Assembly (NCBI RefSeq): GCF_900102965.1
Contig: NZ_FNGM01000009.1
Span: 7,083 to 71,082, forward strand
Reading direction: 5' to 3'
Source of the DNA: Paenibacillus jilunlii
GTDB taxonomy: Bacteria > Bacillota > Bacilli > Paenibacillales > Paenibacillaceae
Length of the DNA: 64,000 nucleotides
The position numbers and the translations under genes were made by a program. Position 1 is the first letter of the stretch, and each line of letters starts with the position of its first letter. The notes beneath the pieces are model-generated. The model saw only the letters and a program-made list of their open reading frames with translations. It did not search any database and had not been told where the DNA came from. Below are positions 35,826 through 45,688 of the stretch, one piece after another.

Positions 35826-37520
35826 ATGAATTCCGTCGGCCAGCCCCTACAGCAGCGGCCCCTTTCGACCAGGCTTATTCTTGCGGGTATCATCGGTCTT
35901 ATTGTGTTCATTATGTTCCAGATCGCTCCCCAGCTCTTAGGGGGCCCGGGTGATTCTGACACCACACCTATCAGCAAGAATGAGGCCCGTGAGCAAGCCG
36001 CCGCATTCGCAGCCCAGCAGCTTGGCCATCCGGATTCCACAGGAGAGGAATGGGCTGTAAGCTACAGGACCGATTCTTCCTTCTACGGCTATATGTCCCG
36101 GGAAAAGCTTCTGGATCAATATTCCAAAGCAAAGCTGGATCAGCGTTATCCGTTCGATGTCTTTCATGCCGTACTGCACGGTTCCGGTGAAGCGAACCCG
36201 ATTCTATCGGTTGACCTGAATATGTACACCGGGAAGGTTGTTGGATTCGGCCGCGGGGAAGACGTAAGTTCCAGCGCAGAAACAGGGAACACTGGCAGCT
36301 CTGCCCTTCCGGATACTGTAAACACAGCCAGTGAACCGGAGCTTTCGCTTGAACAGAAAAAAGAACTTGCCCGGTCATGGTTACAATTATGGGAAGTAAA
36401 TCCCGCCAAACTGCAGATCCAGTCAGGCACAGACCCTTACAGCCTGGTCTATACAGACAGCTCCGTCAAGATTGGAGAGTCGCAGCTGCAGTACAAATTC
36501 AAATTCCAGCAGGAACAGGTCTCGTATTTCCGGGCAGGGTTCACCGCCCCGGCCTGGCATACCAGCTATGTCGAGGATCAGACCGCACTGGCCCGGTGGC
36601 TGACCGGGGTCGGCTACGGCGTGCCGACGCTGGCGCTGGGCATTCTAGCCCTGATCTACAGCATTCTGCGCAGAGGCCATACCTCGTTCAAGCGCGGCAT
36701 CTTCCTCAGCTCCGCCCATTTTGTAATTATGATGGTCAGCACCTACAACATGCTGCCGGAGGCCAGCGGGGACAGCCTGGAGAGCCGCATCACAAGTCTC
36801 GTCATGCTCCTATTCTATCTTTTTTACAGTCTGCTGATGTCGCTGATGCTCTACTTCTCCCTGGTTGGAGGCAACGGCCTGTGGCGCAAGGAAGAAGGAC
36901 TGAATCCCTGGCCGCGCGCCAAAGAGCCGGGGTATGGGCGTTATGTGCTGGACAGCATGCGCGCCGGGTATGTCTGGGCCTTTATTTTGCTCGGTGTACA
37001 GACGCTTATGTTCATTATCCTGTCGTATACCCTGCATAACTGGTCCACCACGGATGCCAGCCAGTCACCGTACAATATGAGATATGCCTGGCTGCTGCCC
37101 ATTGTCGCCTGGCTTGCCGGGTTGTCCGAGGAAGCCGTATACCGCCTGTTCGGCATCCGGATGGTCAAAAAGATCGTCCGCAGCACCTTCCTGGCTTCCC
37201 TGATCACCACCCTGATCTGGGCGTTCGGACATACGCTGTACCCGATCTATCCGATCAGCTCGCGTCCGATTGAGCTGACGGTGATCGGCTTGCTGTTCAG
37301 CTATATTTTCCTGCACTACGGTTTTATTGCCGCCATGTTCAGCCACGTGGTGTTTGACAGCATCCTGATGGGTGCCACTCTGATCTTCATGAAGGAATCC
37401 GTGAATGTCGGCGCAGGTATTGTCACCATCGTACTGCCGTTCATCGTGGGCTATATCGTGTACCGGTTCAATCCCCCGCGCAAGACGGAGCCGGCAGAGC
37501 CTGTCAGCCCCGTAACCTAA
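35826..37520 (+). CDS. CPBP family intramembrane metalloprotease
   Basis: 564 residues. One N-terminal membrane helix (about 16-38) is followed by an extracytoplasmic region (about 40-250) with two PepSY-like halves. About eight helices follow, containing the abortive-infection/CPBP motifs: EEAVYR near residue 435, a WAFGHT segment and FSHVVFD. These supply the Glu and His ligands. The long external domain is unusual for CPBP proteins. The start follows AAGGAGG. Substrate unknown. Confidence 0.85.
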   Translation: MNSVGQPLQQRPLSTRLILAGIIGLIVFIMFQIAPQLLGGPGDSDTTPISKNEAREQAAAFAAQQLGHPDSTGEEWAVSYRTDSSFYGYMSREKLLDQYSKAKLDQRYPFDVFHAVLHGSGEANPILSVDLNMYTGKVVGFGRGEDVSSSAETGNTGSSALPDTVNTASEPELSLEQKKELARSWLQLWEVNPAKLQIQSGTDPYSLVYTDSSVKIGESQLQYKFKFQQEQVSYFRAGFTAPAWHTSYVEDQTALARWLTGVGYGVPTLALGILALIYSILRRGHTSFKRGIFLSSAHFVIMMVSTYNMLPEASGDSLESRITSLVMLLFYLFYSLLMSLMLYFSLVGGNGLWRKEEGLNPWPRAKEPGYGRYVLDSMRAGYVWAFILLGVQTLMFIILSYTLHNWSTTDASQSPYNMRYAWLLPIVAWLAGLSEEAVYRLFGIRMVKKIVRSTFLASLITTLIWAFGHTLYPIYPISSRPIELTVIGLLFSYIFLHYGFIAAMFSHVVFDSILMGATLIFMKESVNVGAGIVTIVLPFIVGYIVYRFNPPRKTEPAEPVSPVT

Positions 37521-37534
37521 CTGAAGACTGACTG

Positions 37535-37575
37535 CAAACGGCTGAGCGCCTTTCCATGGGCGGCTCAGCCGTTTG
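37535..37575 (+). terminator. Terminator after the CPBP gene
   Basis: CAAACGGCTGAG pairs with CTCAGCCGTTTG around an inner GCGCC/GGGCG arm. The T-tract is poor. Confidence 0.6.
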
Positions 37576-37684
37576 TGTGTGCAGCGCCTTGCTGTTTTAA
37601 TAACTCTCCCTTTGCATGATGAATCTTGCTGTATGTAAAATGACTAGGATCAGCATAATCACCAGAGGGGTAAGCCCTTTTTAA

Positions 37685-37867
37685 CGCTACTCATCACATG
37701 TCATATGTTATGTTCTGCGTCTAACGGAAGAGGTCCTCCAACTCATAATACAACTACGTAACGATCAATCTGTTTATTCTTTTGCTGAGGCAATTGAACA
37801 TTTGGAATTCAATGAACACGATCTCGCAGATATCTTCGAGAATTCCGATGAGGTGGAGATCGACTAA
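37685..37867 (+). pseudogene. Antitoxin-like partial reading frame without a start codon
   Basis: A 60-codon open stretch reads ...LRLTEEVLQLIIQLRN, then SFAEAIEHLEFNEHD and LADIFENSDEVEID, and its TAA overlaps the toxin ATG by one base. No ATG, GTG or early TTG lies in frame; only a TTG in the middle is available. An out-of-frame ATG just upstream gives MSYV then a stop, suggesting a small indel in the N-terminal codons. Confidence 0.5.
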
Positions 37868-38256
37868 TGCCTACGCAGCAACTTATACAACAACTCGTCC
37901 AAATAATGATTCAACAATATAAAGTAGATATTCGCTATAAAAAAGGCGTTCTCGATGAAGACCTGGAAGGTTATGTTAAAGGTGATATAAAACTGATATT
38001 TAAGGCTATTGTTAAAAGATTTAAAACGAATGCTAACCCACATCATGTAAATCCAGATTGGCTTTTGAAAAATGATCTCTTTGGTTCCATAAAAATCCGT
38101 TTGTTAGATGAGGGTATTAGAGTTATTTATCGGGTGGCGGAAGAACTGCCTACACATACGGTTATCGATATTTATGCTGTTGGCCCAAGGAAAGATGAGC
38201 TAGCTTATATGTGTCTAAAAAACGTAAGGACTGGTAGCCTTTTGGCTAAATATTAA
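37867..38256 (+). CDS. RelE/ParE-like toxin
   Basis: 129 residues, basic. The C-terminal part has the ParE/RelE strand pattern (IKIRLLDEGIRVIYRVAEE, VIDIYAVGPRKDE). An N-terminal helical extension (MPTQQLIQQLVQIMIQQY) is longer than usual. Its ATG overlaps the stop of the antitoxin-like frame, the normal type II toxin-antitoxin layout. The local AT content is higher than in the flanking genes, hinting at acquisition. Confidence 0.65.
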   Translation: MPTQQLIQQLVQIMIQQYKVDIRYKKGVLDEDLEGYVKGDIKLIFKAIVKRFKTNANPHHVNPDWLLKNDLFGSIKIRLLDEGIRVIYRVAEELPTHTVIDIYAVGPRKDELAYMCLKNVRTGSLLAKY

Positions 38257-38270
38257 TGTTCTGTGCAAAA

Positions 38271-38294
38271 GAGCTGCCTCGGCAGCTCTTTTTT
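38271..38294 (+). terminator. Toxin gene terminator
   Basis: GAGCTGC/GCAGCTC stem with a four-base loop and TTTTTT. Confidence 0.88.
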
Positions 38295-38333
38295 ATGTAG
38301 TTCCTACTTCACGAAGGGAACGATACACAAGAA

Positions 38334-38357
38334 GAGACCGGCCCTCAGGCCAGTCTC
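38334..38357 (-). terminator. uvrC terminator
   Basis: On the minus strand GAGACTGGCC pairs with GGCCGGTCTC around TGAG, followed by TTCTTG. Confidence 0.6.
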
Positions 38358-38379
38358 CGACGCGTAAAACTATATTACT

Positions 38380-40443
38380 TTATAATGACGGTTCTTCGTC
38401 CTTCAAGGCATCCAGAATCTGCGCAGCCAGCTTGTCGCCGATCGACAGCGGACGGAAATCCTCGATGCTGGCCTCCTTGATTTTTTTGAGCGAGCCAAAA
38501 TGCTTCAGGAGCAGCTTCCGGCGCTTGTCGCCGATGCCCGGAATGGAGTCTAGCTTCGAGGTCACCATTGATTTGCCGCGCTGCTCGCGGTGGAATGTAA
38601 TCGCAAACCGGTGTACCTCATCCTGGATGCGCTGCAGCAGATAAAACTCCTGGCTGTCCCGGGCAAGCTGCACCGGCTCGGCGGAATCACCGACCAGCAG
38701 CTGAGCCGTTCTGTGCTTGTCGTCCTTCACCAGGCCGCAGACCGGGATGTACAGCCCCAGCTCATTCTGCAGAATATCAATAGCGGAAGAAATTTGCCCT
38801 TTCCCTCCATCGACCACAATCAGATCCGGCTGCGGCAGGTTCTCCTTCAGCACGCGTTCATAGCGGCGGCGGATTACCTCGCGCATTGTTTCGTAGTCAT
38901 CCGGTCCCTGTACTGAGCGGACCTTGTATTTGCGGTATTCCTTGCGCGCTGGCTTGCCGTCAATGAACACAACCATCGCGGATACCGGATTGGTTCCCTG
39001 GATATTCGAGTTGTCAAATGCTTCAATCCGGCTAAGCGATTCCAGGCCCAGGCTCTGGCCCAGGCTGAGGGCTGCGCCGGAGGTGCGCTCCTCGTCCCGC
39101 TCAATCAGGCGGAACTTCTCGTCCAGCGCCACCCGGCCGTTCTGGCAGGCCATCCCGACCATCTGCTTCTTCAGCCCGCGCTGCGGCACCAGCACCTTGA
39201 TGCCCAGCCATTCCTGCAGAGCCGCCGCGCCGCCAGCCGCGTCCACAGTGCCTTCAGCGGCAGCCTCAGCCGCAGCGGCTTCACCCGCATCCGCTTGCGC
39301 TGCAGCCTCCAGCGCCGCTTCCTCCGCCTCTGCCGACATGGCAGCGGCCGCTTCTGGCATCCCGCTGTCTGCCGCACTTCCCGCAGCCTCAACGGCATCC
39401 TCGGCAGCCAGCTCAGCGGCAGCCTCCGAAGCATCGGCGCCGGACTGTTCAGCCTCGCCGCTGACAGCCAATTGCAGCTTGCCTGATTTATCTGCGCCTT
39501 CAAGCACGGTATCCGGCAGCAGGATTTCCTGCGGCAGGGCAGGGTTCTCGCTGTAGTACTGCGTCACATAAGAGATGAAATCACTGTACGCCTCCCCATA
39601 GAAAGGGAACACGGAGGAGTGCCGCTGGATCATTTTCCCCTGCCGCATGTACAGTATCTGCACACACATCCAGCCCTTGTCCACGGCATAGCCGAATACA
39701 TCGCGGTCTTTGGTATCTGCCGTGTTAATCTTTTGTTTCTCCATTAGGGCATCGATGTGGATGATCTGGTCGCGCAGCTCCTTGGCCCGTTCGAAATACA
39801 GCTCCTCTGCGGCCTCCTGCATCTTTTGCTGCAGATCCTTCTTGACCGCCTCATGACCGCCTCCGAGAAAACCGGCGATGCTCTGCGTAATCTCCTCATA
39901 AGCGGACTTGGGCACTTCCTTCTCACAGGGCGCCAGACACTGGCCCATATGATAATACAGGCAGACTTCCTTCGGCATTACACCGCATTTGCGCAGCGGA
40001 TACATCCGGTCCAGCAGCTTCTTGGTCTGATGCGCCGCATAAGCATTCGGATATGGACCGAAATACTTCGCTTTATCCTTAATCACCCGGCGCGTAACCT
40101 CCAGGCGCGGATGAGCTTCATTTGTGATTTTCAAATACGGAAACGTCTTGTCGTCCTTCAAAAGCACATTGTAACGCGGCATATGCTTTTTGATCAGGTT
40201 GCACTCCAGAATGAGCGCCTCCATATTGCTGGATGTGACGATATATTCAAAGTCGGTAATATTGGCGACGAGCCTCTGGGTCTTACCGTTATGGCTGCCC
40301 GTAAAATAAGAGCGGACCCGGTTCTTCAGCACCTTGGCCTTGCCCACATAAATAATAGTGCCCTCTTCATTCTTCATCAGATAGCACCCGGGCAGGTCGG
40401 GCAGCAATGCCAGTTTGTTGCGGATATTATCCATATAATCCAT
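38380..40443 (-). CDS. uvrC: Excinuclease ABC subunit C with a low-complexity insertion
   Basis: 687 residues, against about 600 in relatives. The N-terminal GIY-YIG domain ([19 protein letters not shown]), a UVR motif near 201-235, the RNase H-like endonuclease region ([24 protein letters not shown]) and the C-terminal helix-hairpin-helix ([20 protein letters not shown]) are all present. About 90 residues (316-408) of nearly pure Ala/Glu/Ser/Gly lie between the UvrC core and [12 protein letters not shown]. It makes both incisions in nucleotide excision repair. The box GGGGGAG precedes the ATG. Confidence 0.93.
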   Translation of the reverse strand: MDYMDNIRNKLALLPDLPGCYLMKNEEGTIIYVGKAKVLKNRVRSYFTGSHNGKTQRLVANITDFEYIVTSSNMEALILECNLIKKHMPRYNVLLKDDKTFPYLKITNEAHPRLEVTRRVIKDKAKYFGPYPNAYAAHQTKKLLDRMYPLRKCGVMPKEVCLYYHMGQCLAPCEKEVPKSAYEEITQSIAGFLGGGHEAVKKDLQQKMQEAAEELYFERAKELRDQIIHIDALMEKQKINTADTKDRDVFGYAVDKGWMCVQILYMRQGKMIQRHSSVFPFYGEAYSDFISYVTQYYSENPALPQEILLPDTVLEGADKSGKLQLAVSGEAEQSGADASEAAAELAAEDAVEAAGSAADSGMPEAAAAMSAEAEEAALEAAAQADAGEAAAAEAAAEGTVDAAGGAAALQEWLGIKVLVPQRGLKKQMVGMACQNGRVALDEKFRLIERDEERTSGAALSLGQSLGLESLSRIEAFDNSNIQGTNPVSAMVVFIDGKPARKEYRKYKVRSVQGPDDYETMREVIRRRYERVLKENLPQPDLIVVDGGKGQISSAIDILQNELGLYIPVCGLVKDDKHRTAQLLVGDSAEPVQLARDSQEFYLLQRIQDEVHRFAITFHREQRGKSMVTSKLDSIPGIGDKRRKLLLKHFGSLKKIKEASIEDFRPLSIGDKLAAQILDALKDEEPSL

Positions 40444-40592
40444 GCGTTCTCCCCCACCTGTAACAACACCGTGATAACTTAATTTTAAAGATAAGAAGCC
40501 ATGGGTTCAACCCCATAGCATAGAAAATAGAGTATTGTTAGCTAAGAAACGTTCACTTTTCCAAAAGGCGCAGCAGCTTCCGCCTGACACAC

Positions 40593-40623
40593 AAAGCGCC
40601 TTCGGATAAACCGAAGGCGCTTT
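40593..40623. terminator. trxA terminator
   Basis: AAAGCGCCTTCGG pairs with its complement around ATAAA. It lies downstream of trxA on the minus strand. Confidence 0.85.
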
Positions 40624-40661
40624 GGCGGCAGGGCGTATGCCCCGGATACTACAGCATCATT

Positions 40662-40979
40662 TTACTGATGTTTTGCTACAATATTCTTAAGGGAATCCTT
40701 GGAGTTAAGTCCTACAACTTTGTCCACAGGCTGGCCGTCTTTGAAGAAAATCAGGGTAGGAATGCTCATGACTCCAAAACGGGAAGCTGTTTCCGGATTT
40801 TCATCAACGTTCAGCTTGGCAATTTTCACATCGTCTCCCAGTTCAGTGGACAGTTCCTCCAGAATGGGGGCAAGCATTTTGCAAGGGCCGCACCAAGGTG
40901 CCCAGAAATCTACAACAACAGTACCTTGACCTTCAACTTCACCCACAAAGGATTGGTCAGACACGTTCACGATAGCCAT
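40662..40979 (-). CDS. trxA: Thioredoxin
   Basis: 105 residues with the redox motif WCGPCK at about 29-34 and the cis-proline region SIPTLIFFKDG. AAAGGAGG precedes the ATG. It is the general cytosolic disulfide reductant. Confidence 0.95.
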   Translation of the reverse strand: MAIVNVSDQSFVGEVEGQGTVVVDFWAPWCGPCKMLAPILEELSTELGDDVKIAKLNVDENPETASRFGVMSIPTLIFFKDGQPVDKVVGLNSKDSLKNIVAKHQ

Positions 40980-41330
40980 GATATAGTTCCTCCTTTAAGT
41001 TGTACGAAGCTTTCATCCGCTTCTATAACCCATAAGCTTAGTGTGGCGAATTCACTCCGAAATTATAACGGGATAAAATGTTTCATGTAATATGATAACC
41101 AGATTACCATTTACCGACACATCCACAGTATAACATATTTATAGTGATTTTGTGTAATGTTTTATGAAATTAAATTGCATAAAATCAATTTTCCCCTTCA
41201 CAGTCTCTTCTTTACAACGCTCCAGGGAGTTCGTATACTTGAGGAAAGCGCATTAATTGTCAATGACTTCTCTCACACGTCTAACTGTAACCCACTAATT
41301 GCAGTCATGCAACTGCAAGGAGGAAAAAAG
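40980..41330. other. Divergent spacer
   Basis: About 350 bp between trxA and a small membrane-protein gene. A TATAAT-like box on the minus strand (41058-41063) could serve trxA, but its -35 is poor. Nothing else is supported. Confidence 0.4.
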
Positions 41331-41486
41331 ATGGATGTCAACGCGCAAGCACGCGACCCGCGGGAGCATGTCAACGAGGAGCCGCGCAATGACCTTGGCG
41401 ATTTGCTCGCCGGCTTCTTCGGCATGACGGGCTTTATGACCGTCGTTTTTTTCGGCATGGTGATTATCAAGTTTTTGTCCGAGTAA
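41331..41486 (+). CDS. Small single-helix membrane protein (YqzM-like)
   Basis: 51 residues. The ATG at 41331 has AAGGAGG seven bases upstream; the frame continues upstream to 41157 without a box. A hydrophilic N-terminus (DPREHVNEEPRNDLG) is followed by one membrane segment (MTGFMTVVFFGMVIIKFL). The size and layout recall YqzM-type proteins; function unknown. Confidence 0.72.
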   Translation: MDVNAQARDPREHVNEEPRNDLGDLLAGFFGMTGFMTVVFFGMVIIKFLSE

Positions 41487-41513
41487 CTCTTCACACATGC
41501 TTTCAGCTGGGCA

Positions 41514-41559
41514 CAGCAAAATCCGGCCCTTCCCTTAAGGAAGAAGCCGGATTTTGCTG
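41514..41559. terminator. Bidirectional terminator
   Basis: CAGCAAAATCCGGC pairs with its complement between convergent genes. Confidence 0.88.
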
Positions 41560-41570
41560 CTTTAGCGCTT

Positions 41571-42527
41571 TTATCGGACCGTTCCCCGCTGATTCTCTCC
41601 ATGGAGCGGAATCACATCCACAAACGGAGCAATCCGGTCCATCAGGCGCTGTCCTTTGTAGATTTCTTCCCCGTCCTTGCTGGTAATGCTCAGATGCTTC
41701 TCCAGCCCGTCCAGAGGATAATTCGAAGTGTAAAAGGTTGGCTTACGGTTCATCCGGTGGTTCAGGATCGCCCCAAGCACATGGTCGCGGGCCCATGGAT
41801 TCAGGTTCTCCGCCCCGATATCGTCAAAGATCAGCAGATCACAGTTCTTCATCGTGTCCACCATTTCTTTCAGCTTCTGGTTGTCCATCATGATTAGCTT
41901 GAGTTCCTCGATGAAATCAGGCATGTAGACGATGACGCCGCTGTACCCGGCAATCGCCAGTTCATGCAGCATATAGCACATCAAAAAGGTTTTACCTGTT
42001 CCAAAAGAGCCCTGCAGGTATATCCCCCGCGAGGTCAGCCCGTTCTCCTTCGCCCCTGTAATATAATCAAATATACGATTCACGGCTGAGACCCGGCGGG
42101 GGTCCTTACCCATAATGTCAATTTCATCGTAGCCGCCATTCAGCACACGCTCATCCACATAAAAGCTGCGGATGCGCTTGCGGATGCTGTCCTGATTGTC
42201 CTGGGCAATCTTAAGACTGCAGGCCGTCTTCCGCTCATACAAATCTGCCGTACCGCCTACAGTCTCTACGGTAAGCTTGCTGTAGTGGCCCTGGAAATCG
42301 TTCGGGCACTTCTCCAGGCCCGGACAATTCGCACAGTGGCGGCTTTCTTCCACATATTGATACAGGCGGCTTAAATGAAGCCGCAGCCGCGATTCGTCCA
42401 GCTCGGGATGCTCGGCCTGAAGCTGCTTCACCAGTGGATGGTTCAGCAGGTTCTGCTCAAGATCGCGGGAGCGCTGGCGCAGCGCGGAATTATTCATCGA
42501 ACGCAGCACTTCGCCCATAGACTCCAT
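41571..42527 (-). CDS. dnaI: Primosomal helicase loader DnaI
   Basis: 318 residues. The N-terminal zinc-binding region (CANCPGLEKCPND) contacts the replicative helicase, and the C-terminal AAA+ domain carries GSFGTGKT (Walker A) and LLIFDDIGAE (Walker B). It loads the DnaC-type helicase at origins and stalled forks. It lies 18 bp after dnaB in one operon. The start at 42527 follows a GCGAGGTG box. Confidence 0.92.
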   Translation of the reverse strand: MESMGEVLRSMNNSALRQRSRDLEQNLLNHPLVKQLQAEHPELDESRLRLHLSRLYQYVEESRHCANCPGLEKCPNDFQGHYSKLTVETVGGTADLYERKTACSLKIAQDNQDSIRKRIRSFYVDERVLNGGYDEIDIMGKDPRRVSAVNRIFDYITGAKENGLTSRGIYLQGSFGTGKTFLMCYMLHELAIAGYSGVIVYMPDFIEELKLIMMDNQKLKEMVDTMKNCDLLIFDDIGAENLNPWARDHVLGAILNHRMNRKPTFYTSNYPLDGLEKHLSITSKDGEEIYKGQRLMDRIAPFVDVIPLHGENQRGTVR

Positions 42528-42545
42528 AGCCGCACCTCGCTTTCT

Positions 42546-44090
42546 TTACGGCGTTTTGGATACGCCTTTTTTCTTACTGGCTTTGATTTCGGCGGCCTTC
42601 TTCATCATCGCCGCGAACTCTTCTTCCGACACGGTTCCGGCGCTGCCGTCATCCAGCACGATCGGAATCTCCGCTTTGCCGGAACGGCCGCCGGTTTTGC
42701 TGTAGCTGCGCTGGCGTGTTCCGGCTGAGCCTGATGCCCCTGTCGCTGCACCTTTGCCTTTGACCTTGGTCTGGTCCCGGATATAACGCACAGCTTTCTC
42801 GTACGTATTCACCTGCTTCACCAGCATGTTCGAGGCAATCGCCTCCACGAAGTTGCGGTTCATCCGCTGATCGCCTGCGGAAGCTACCATGGTCATCAGA
42901 TAATGAATGAGCACATTGATCACTTCGCCGCTCAGCTTATAATTGAGATCAATCTTTTCAAAAGTATCCATCAGCTGCGTAGGCACTGCCCCCGGAAAAA
43001 AGGTCTGCAGCAGCCGTGTATAAGGCTCGTTGCGCAGCATCATATTATATTGGTGAATGTCGCATTTGGACAAAAATTGCGGAGGCACTTCCACATAATA
43101 TTCCATTTCGACCGGCTGCTCCATTGGCGGTGCGGAATCGTCACCTTCCACGGAGGCAGCAGAGCGCAGGGCTACCACTTTTGCCGCCGCAATCTCCCGC
43201 TTCTCCTGGCGTTTCAGATCCTGCCGGAAATGCTGGCTCGCTTTGTACTGCAGCGTATCCAGAATCACTTCGCCTTCCGGTGTGAACACCCCGTCCTCAT
43301 CCAGCAGGCGGGACATATCCTGCGGGCTAAGCTCATACTTATGGGCTACATAATTGATCATCCCCATCTGGGCATGGTCAAAGCGCAGCTTCTCAACATG
43401 GACACGGTTGGCGGATTCCCGCGGAAAGCGCAGGATAATATCACTGTAGCCGATCGCCGGTTCCCCCGTTTCCCGCATGCCGGGCTGCTTGACTGTCGCC
43501 ACTTCAGCCAGGGCCTGCTCCAGCTCATAGTCAATTACATGGGTATTAAGTTGAAAAATATCATAAAAGGGCAGGGAAATATTCTCTTTGCCGATCGACC
43601 GGCGGCTCCATTCCTCCGGTTCACGGTTCCAGAACTGCTCACGCAGCGACAACACGGCAAATTTGCCGATCTTATCACGCAGCAGCAGCGTCAAATGCTG
43701 GGTTGCAAAAAAATCAGCCGGCGACAGCGGCGGCAGCAGTTCGTATTCGTACATATAATCATCGGTTTCCGCTACAAAAATCCGGCAGGTCTGCAGCAAC
43801 CCCACCGCTTCCAGCCGGGAAGCCTGATCCACTATATATTTGCGGCCTTTCTCATTCGGTTCCACGCCCAGCGTCATGAACAGACGCCGCTGCTGCTCCA
43901 CCGGAGAATAACCGATTGCCTCAGCCGGAATATGCTCGAACAGCAGCCGGTACAGGCTGATGGCAAAAGCGCCCACCATCGGCTGATAGACCGAGCCCAG
44001 CATACGCGCATCTACACTGCTTAGACCGAATTCGCGGGAAACGCAGTACCGATGATGTTCGGTGAAATGATGCAGGTTACTCATACGCAT
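42546..44090 (-). CDS. dnaB: Replication initiation and membrane-attachment protein DnaB
   Basis: 514 residues. It begins MRMSNLHHFTEHHRYC and shows the two DnaB/DnaD-type winged-helix and helical regions, with YTRLLQTFFPGAVPTQLMD and the C-terminal LNVLIHYLM-type segment around residue 385. A basic Gly/Ser linker near 440-470 and a Lys-rich tail follow. The box GGGAGG is about ten bases from the ATG. The dnaB-dnaI pair is standard in Bacillales. Confidence 0.9.
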   Translation of the reverse strand: MRMSNLHHFTEHHRYCVSREFGLSSVDARMLGSVYQPMVGAFAISLYRLLFEHIPAEAIGYSPVEQQRRLFMTLGVEPNEKGRKYIVDQASRLEAVGLLQTCRIFVAETDDYMYEYELLPPLSPADFFATQHLTLLLRDKIGKFAVLSLREQFWNREPEEWSRRSIGKENISLPFYDIFQLNTHVIDYELEQALAEVATVKQPGMRETGEPAIGYSDIILRFPRESANRVHVEKLRFDHAQMGMINYVAHKYELSPQDMSRLLDEDGVFTPEGEVILDTLQYKASQHFRQDLKRQEKREIAAAKVVALRSAASVEGDDSAPPMEQPVEMEYYVEVPPQFLSKCDIHQYNMMLRNEPYTRLLQTFFPGAVPTQLMDTFEKIDLNYKLSGEVINVLIHYLMTMVASAGDQRMNRNFVEAIASNMLVKQVNTYEKAVRYIRDQTKVKGKGAATGASGSAGTRQRSYSKTGGRSGKAEIPIVLDDGSAGTVSEEEFAAMMKKAAEIKASKKKGVSKTP

Positions 44091-44268
44091 CTGCGGATTA
44101 CCTCCCTCTTTTTCTACACGAATCCATTTAGATTTCTATTCTATCACAAAACCTCAGCCCGGAAATGTAAAAAAAAGTCCAAATTCAGCGTTTATCCCCT
44201 GGATATCGACAGCTTGTTCCCCCTTGCGGGCGCTAGCGGAAAATCCGAATAACCTCTTCATTGCAAGA

Positions 44269-44310
44269 AAAAACGGCCTCGCCAGCCTTGGATCAGGACA
44301 GCAGCCGTTT
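44269..44310 (-). terminator. yuiB terminator
   Basis: AAACGGC pairs with GCCGTTT across a long loop, followed by TTTTTC on the minus strand. Confidence 0.6.
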
Positions 44311-44332
44311 GGTAAACGCGTGAATCTCTTTA

Positions 44333-44629
44333 TTAGAACATTTTGTAGCCGCCGAGCCGCAGCTTCTGGATCGTCCAGCCGCTGAGCACCGCTCCGGCGA
44401 GGCCGGCAATGCCGGTAAGATAATCCACGAGATGAAAGGTCGACAGATGCTCCCACAGGCTCATGGAGCTCCGATCCCAGATCGAATAGACGACCACAGG
44501 CAGAATCACAATAAAGAACAGATAGGCAGGGAACCAGGTGGTCTTCATTAACATGTTAAGAATAAAGCCGATGCCAAACATCATGACAAAGAATAAAACG
44601 GCCAGAACAAACACAGGAATAAACCCCAT
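44333..44629 (-). CDS. yuiB: YuiB-like membrane protein
   Basis: 98 residues with three membrane segments. MFGIGFILNMLMKTTW and the C-terminal GAVLSGWTIQKLRLGGYKMF closely follow Bacillus YuiB, whose end reads ...RGYQMF. The ATG at 44629 is 11 bases after GAGGGG; an upstream in-frame ATG (44665) lacks a box. Function unknown. Its proximity to yumB/yumC matches Bacillus gene order. Confidence 0.78.
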   Translation of the reverse strand: MGFIPVFVLAVLFFVMMFGIGFILNMLMKTTWFPAYLFFIVILPVVVYSIWDRSSMSLWEHLSTFHLVDYLTGIAGLAGAVLSGWTIQKLRLGGYKMF

Positions 44630-44767
44630 CGTACTGCCATCCCCTCTCTCTATAAAGAACCGCACAGCAAACCTTAATTAATAGTAAGTTTACTAGAAAA
44701 AATGTAGCGAAGCAATGAACATTATCGCGATTCCGGGGTAGCCGCCCCCTAAGACAAGGAGACGCGT

Positions 44768-44797
44768 TTGCTCTTGCCTGCCTGCATGCGATACAAT
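44768..44797 (+). promoter_or_regulatory. Probable hemQ promoter
   Basis: TTGCTC, 18 bases, TACAAT, about 55 bases before the hemQ ATG. Confidence 0.45.
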
Positions 44798-44851
44798 GCA
44801 AATAGATCAAACGGATTGTACATATAACCATATGCTAAGGAGTGAGAATAC

Positions 44852-45610
44852 ATGAACGAAGCCGCGTTGACACTGGAGGGCTGGTATGCCCTGCACGACT
44901 TCCGATCTCTGAACTGGACAGCCTGGACGGCAGCCGATGATGAAGAACGCGCTGTTGCCCTGGAAGAACTGCATGCCTTTATGCAGGAATGGGGCCCGGT
45001 GGAGGAAGCCAAGGAAGGAAGCACTGCAGTGTACTCCATTGTCGGCCAGAAGGCTGATTTCGTGATGATGTTTCTGCGGGAAAGCCTGGAAGCGCTGAAT
45101 CAGCTTGAAACCGCCTTTAACAAAATCGCCTTTGCCCAATATACAACTAAGTCCTATTCTTATGTCAGCATCGTTGAACTCAGCAACTATGCGGCTGGCG
45201 GAAGCGCCGGAGACGGCAGTGACCCTATGCAGAACCCGCACGTAGCCGCCCGCTTGAAGCCTGTCCTCCCGCAAACGAAGCATATTTGCTTCTATCCGAT
45301 GAACAAGAAACGCGAGCTTGCGGACAACTGGTATATGCTCGATATGGAGAAGCGCCGGGAGCTAATGTATTCGCACGGGTTAATTGGACGCGGTTATGCC
45401 GGCAAAGTGAAGCAGATCATCACCGGCTCTGTCGGCTTCGATGACTGGGAGTGGGGCGTCACCCTCTTTGCCGATGATGCGCTCCAGTTCAAGAAGCTGG
45501 TCTATGAGATGCGCTTTGATGAAGTCAGCGCCCGCTACGGCGAATTTGGCCCGTTCTATGTCGGGAATCTGCTGACACCGGACACCTTTGAAGAACTTCT
45601 GAAGCTGTAG
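44852..45610 (+). CDS. hemQ: Coproheme decarboxylase (HemQ/ChdC)
   Basis: 252 residues, the family size. The chlorite-dismutase-like halves, the [13 protein letters not shown] region, [16 protein letters not shown] (axial His) and the terminal [19 protein letters not shown] are diagnostic. With hydrogen peroxide it converts coproheme III to haem b, the last step of the Firmicute haem route. AAGGAG precedes the ATG. Confidence 0.93.
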   Translation: MNEAALTLEGWYALHDFRSLNWTAWTAADDEERAVALEELHAFMQEWGPVEEAKEGSTAVYSIVGQKADFVMMFLRESLEALNQLETAFNKIAFAQYTTKSYSYVSIVELSNYAAGGSAGDGSDPMQNPHVAARLKPVLPQTKHICFYPMNKKRELADNWYMLDMEKRRELMYSHGLIGRGYAGKVKQIITGSVGFDDWEWGVTLFADDALQFKKLVYEMRFDEVSARYGEFGPFYVGNLLTPDTFEELLKL

Positions 45611-45633
45611 CAGCCGAAAAATACCGATAAATC

Positions 45634-45673
45634 ATAAAGGGAAGGCTCCCGGTCTGAGGGGCCTTCCCTTTAT
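45634..45673 (+). terminator. hemQ terminator
   Basis: ATAAAGGGAAGGC pairs with GCCTTCCCTTTAT. Confidence 0.85.
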
Positions 45674-45688
45674 TTGAGTTTATGTTAT

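Noticed and set aside
40520..40545. GGTTCAACCCC motif resembling a tRNA T-arm
   Set aside because: No acceptor, D-arm or anticodon arm can be folded around it; it is only a short hairpin before the trxA terminator.
42903..44024. 373-codon plus-strand frame
   Set aside because: Antisense to dnaB; His/Arg/Gln-rich composition typical of a shadow frame.
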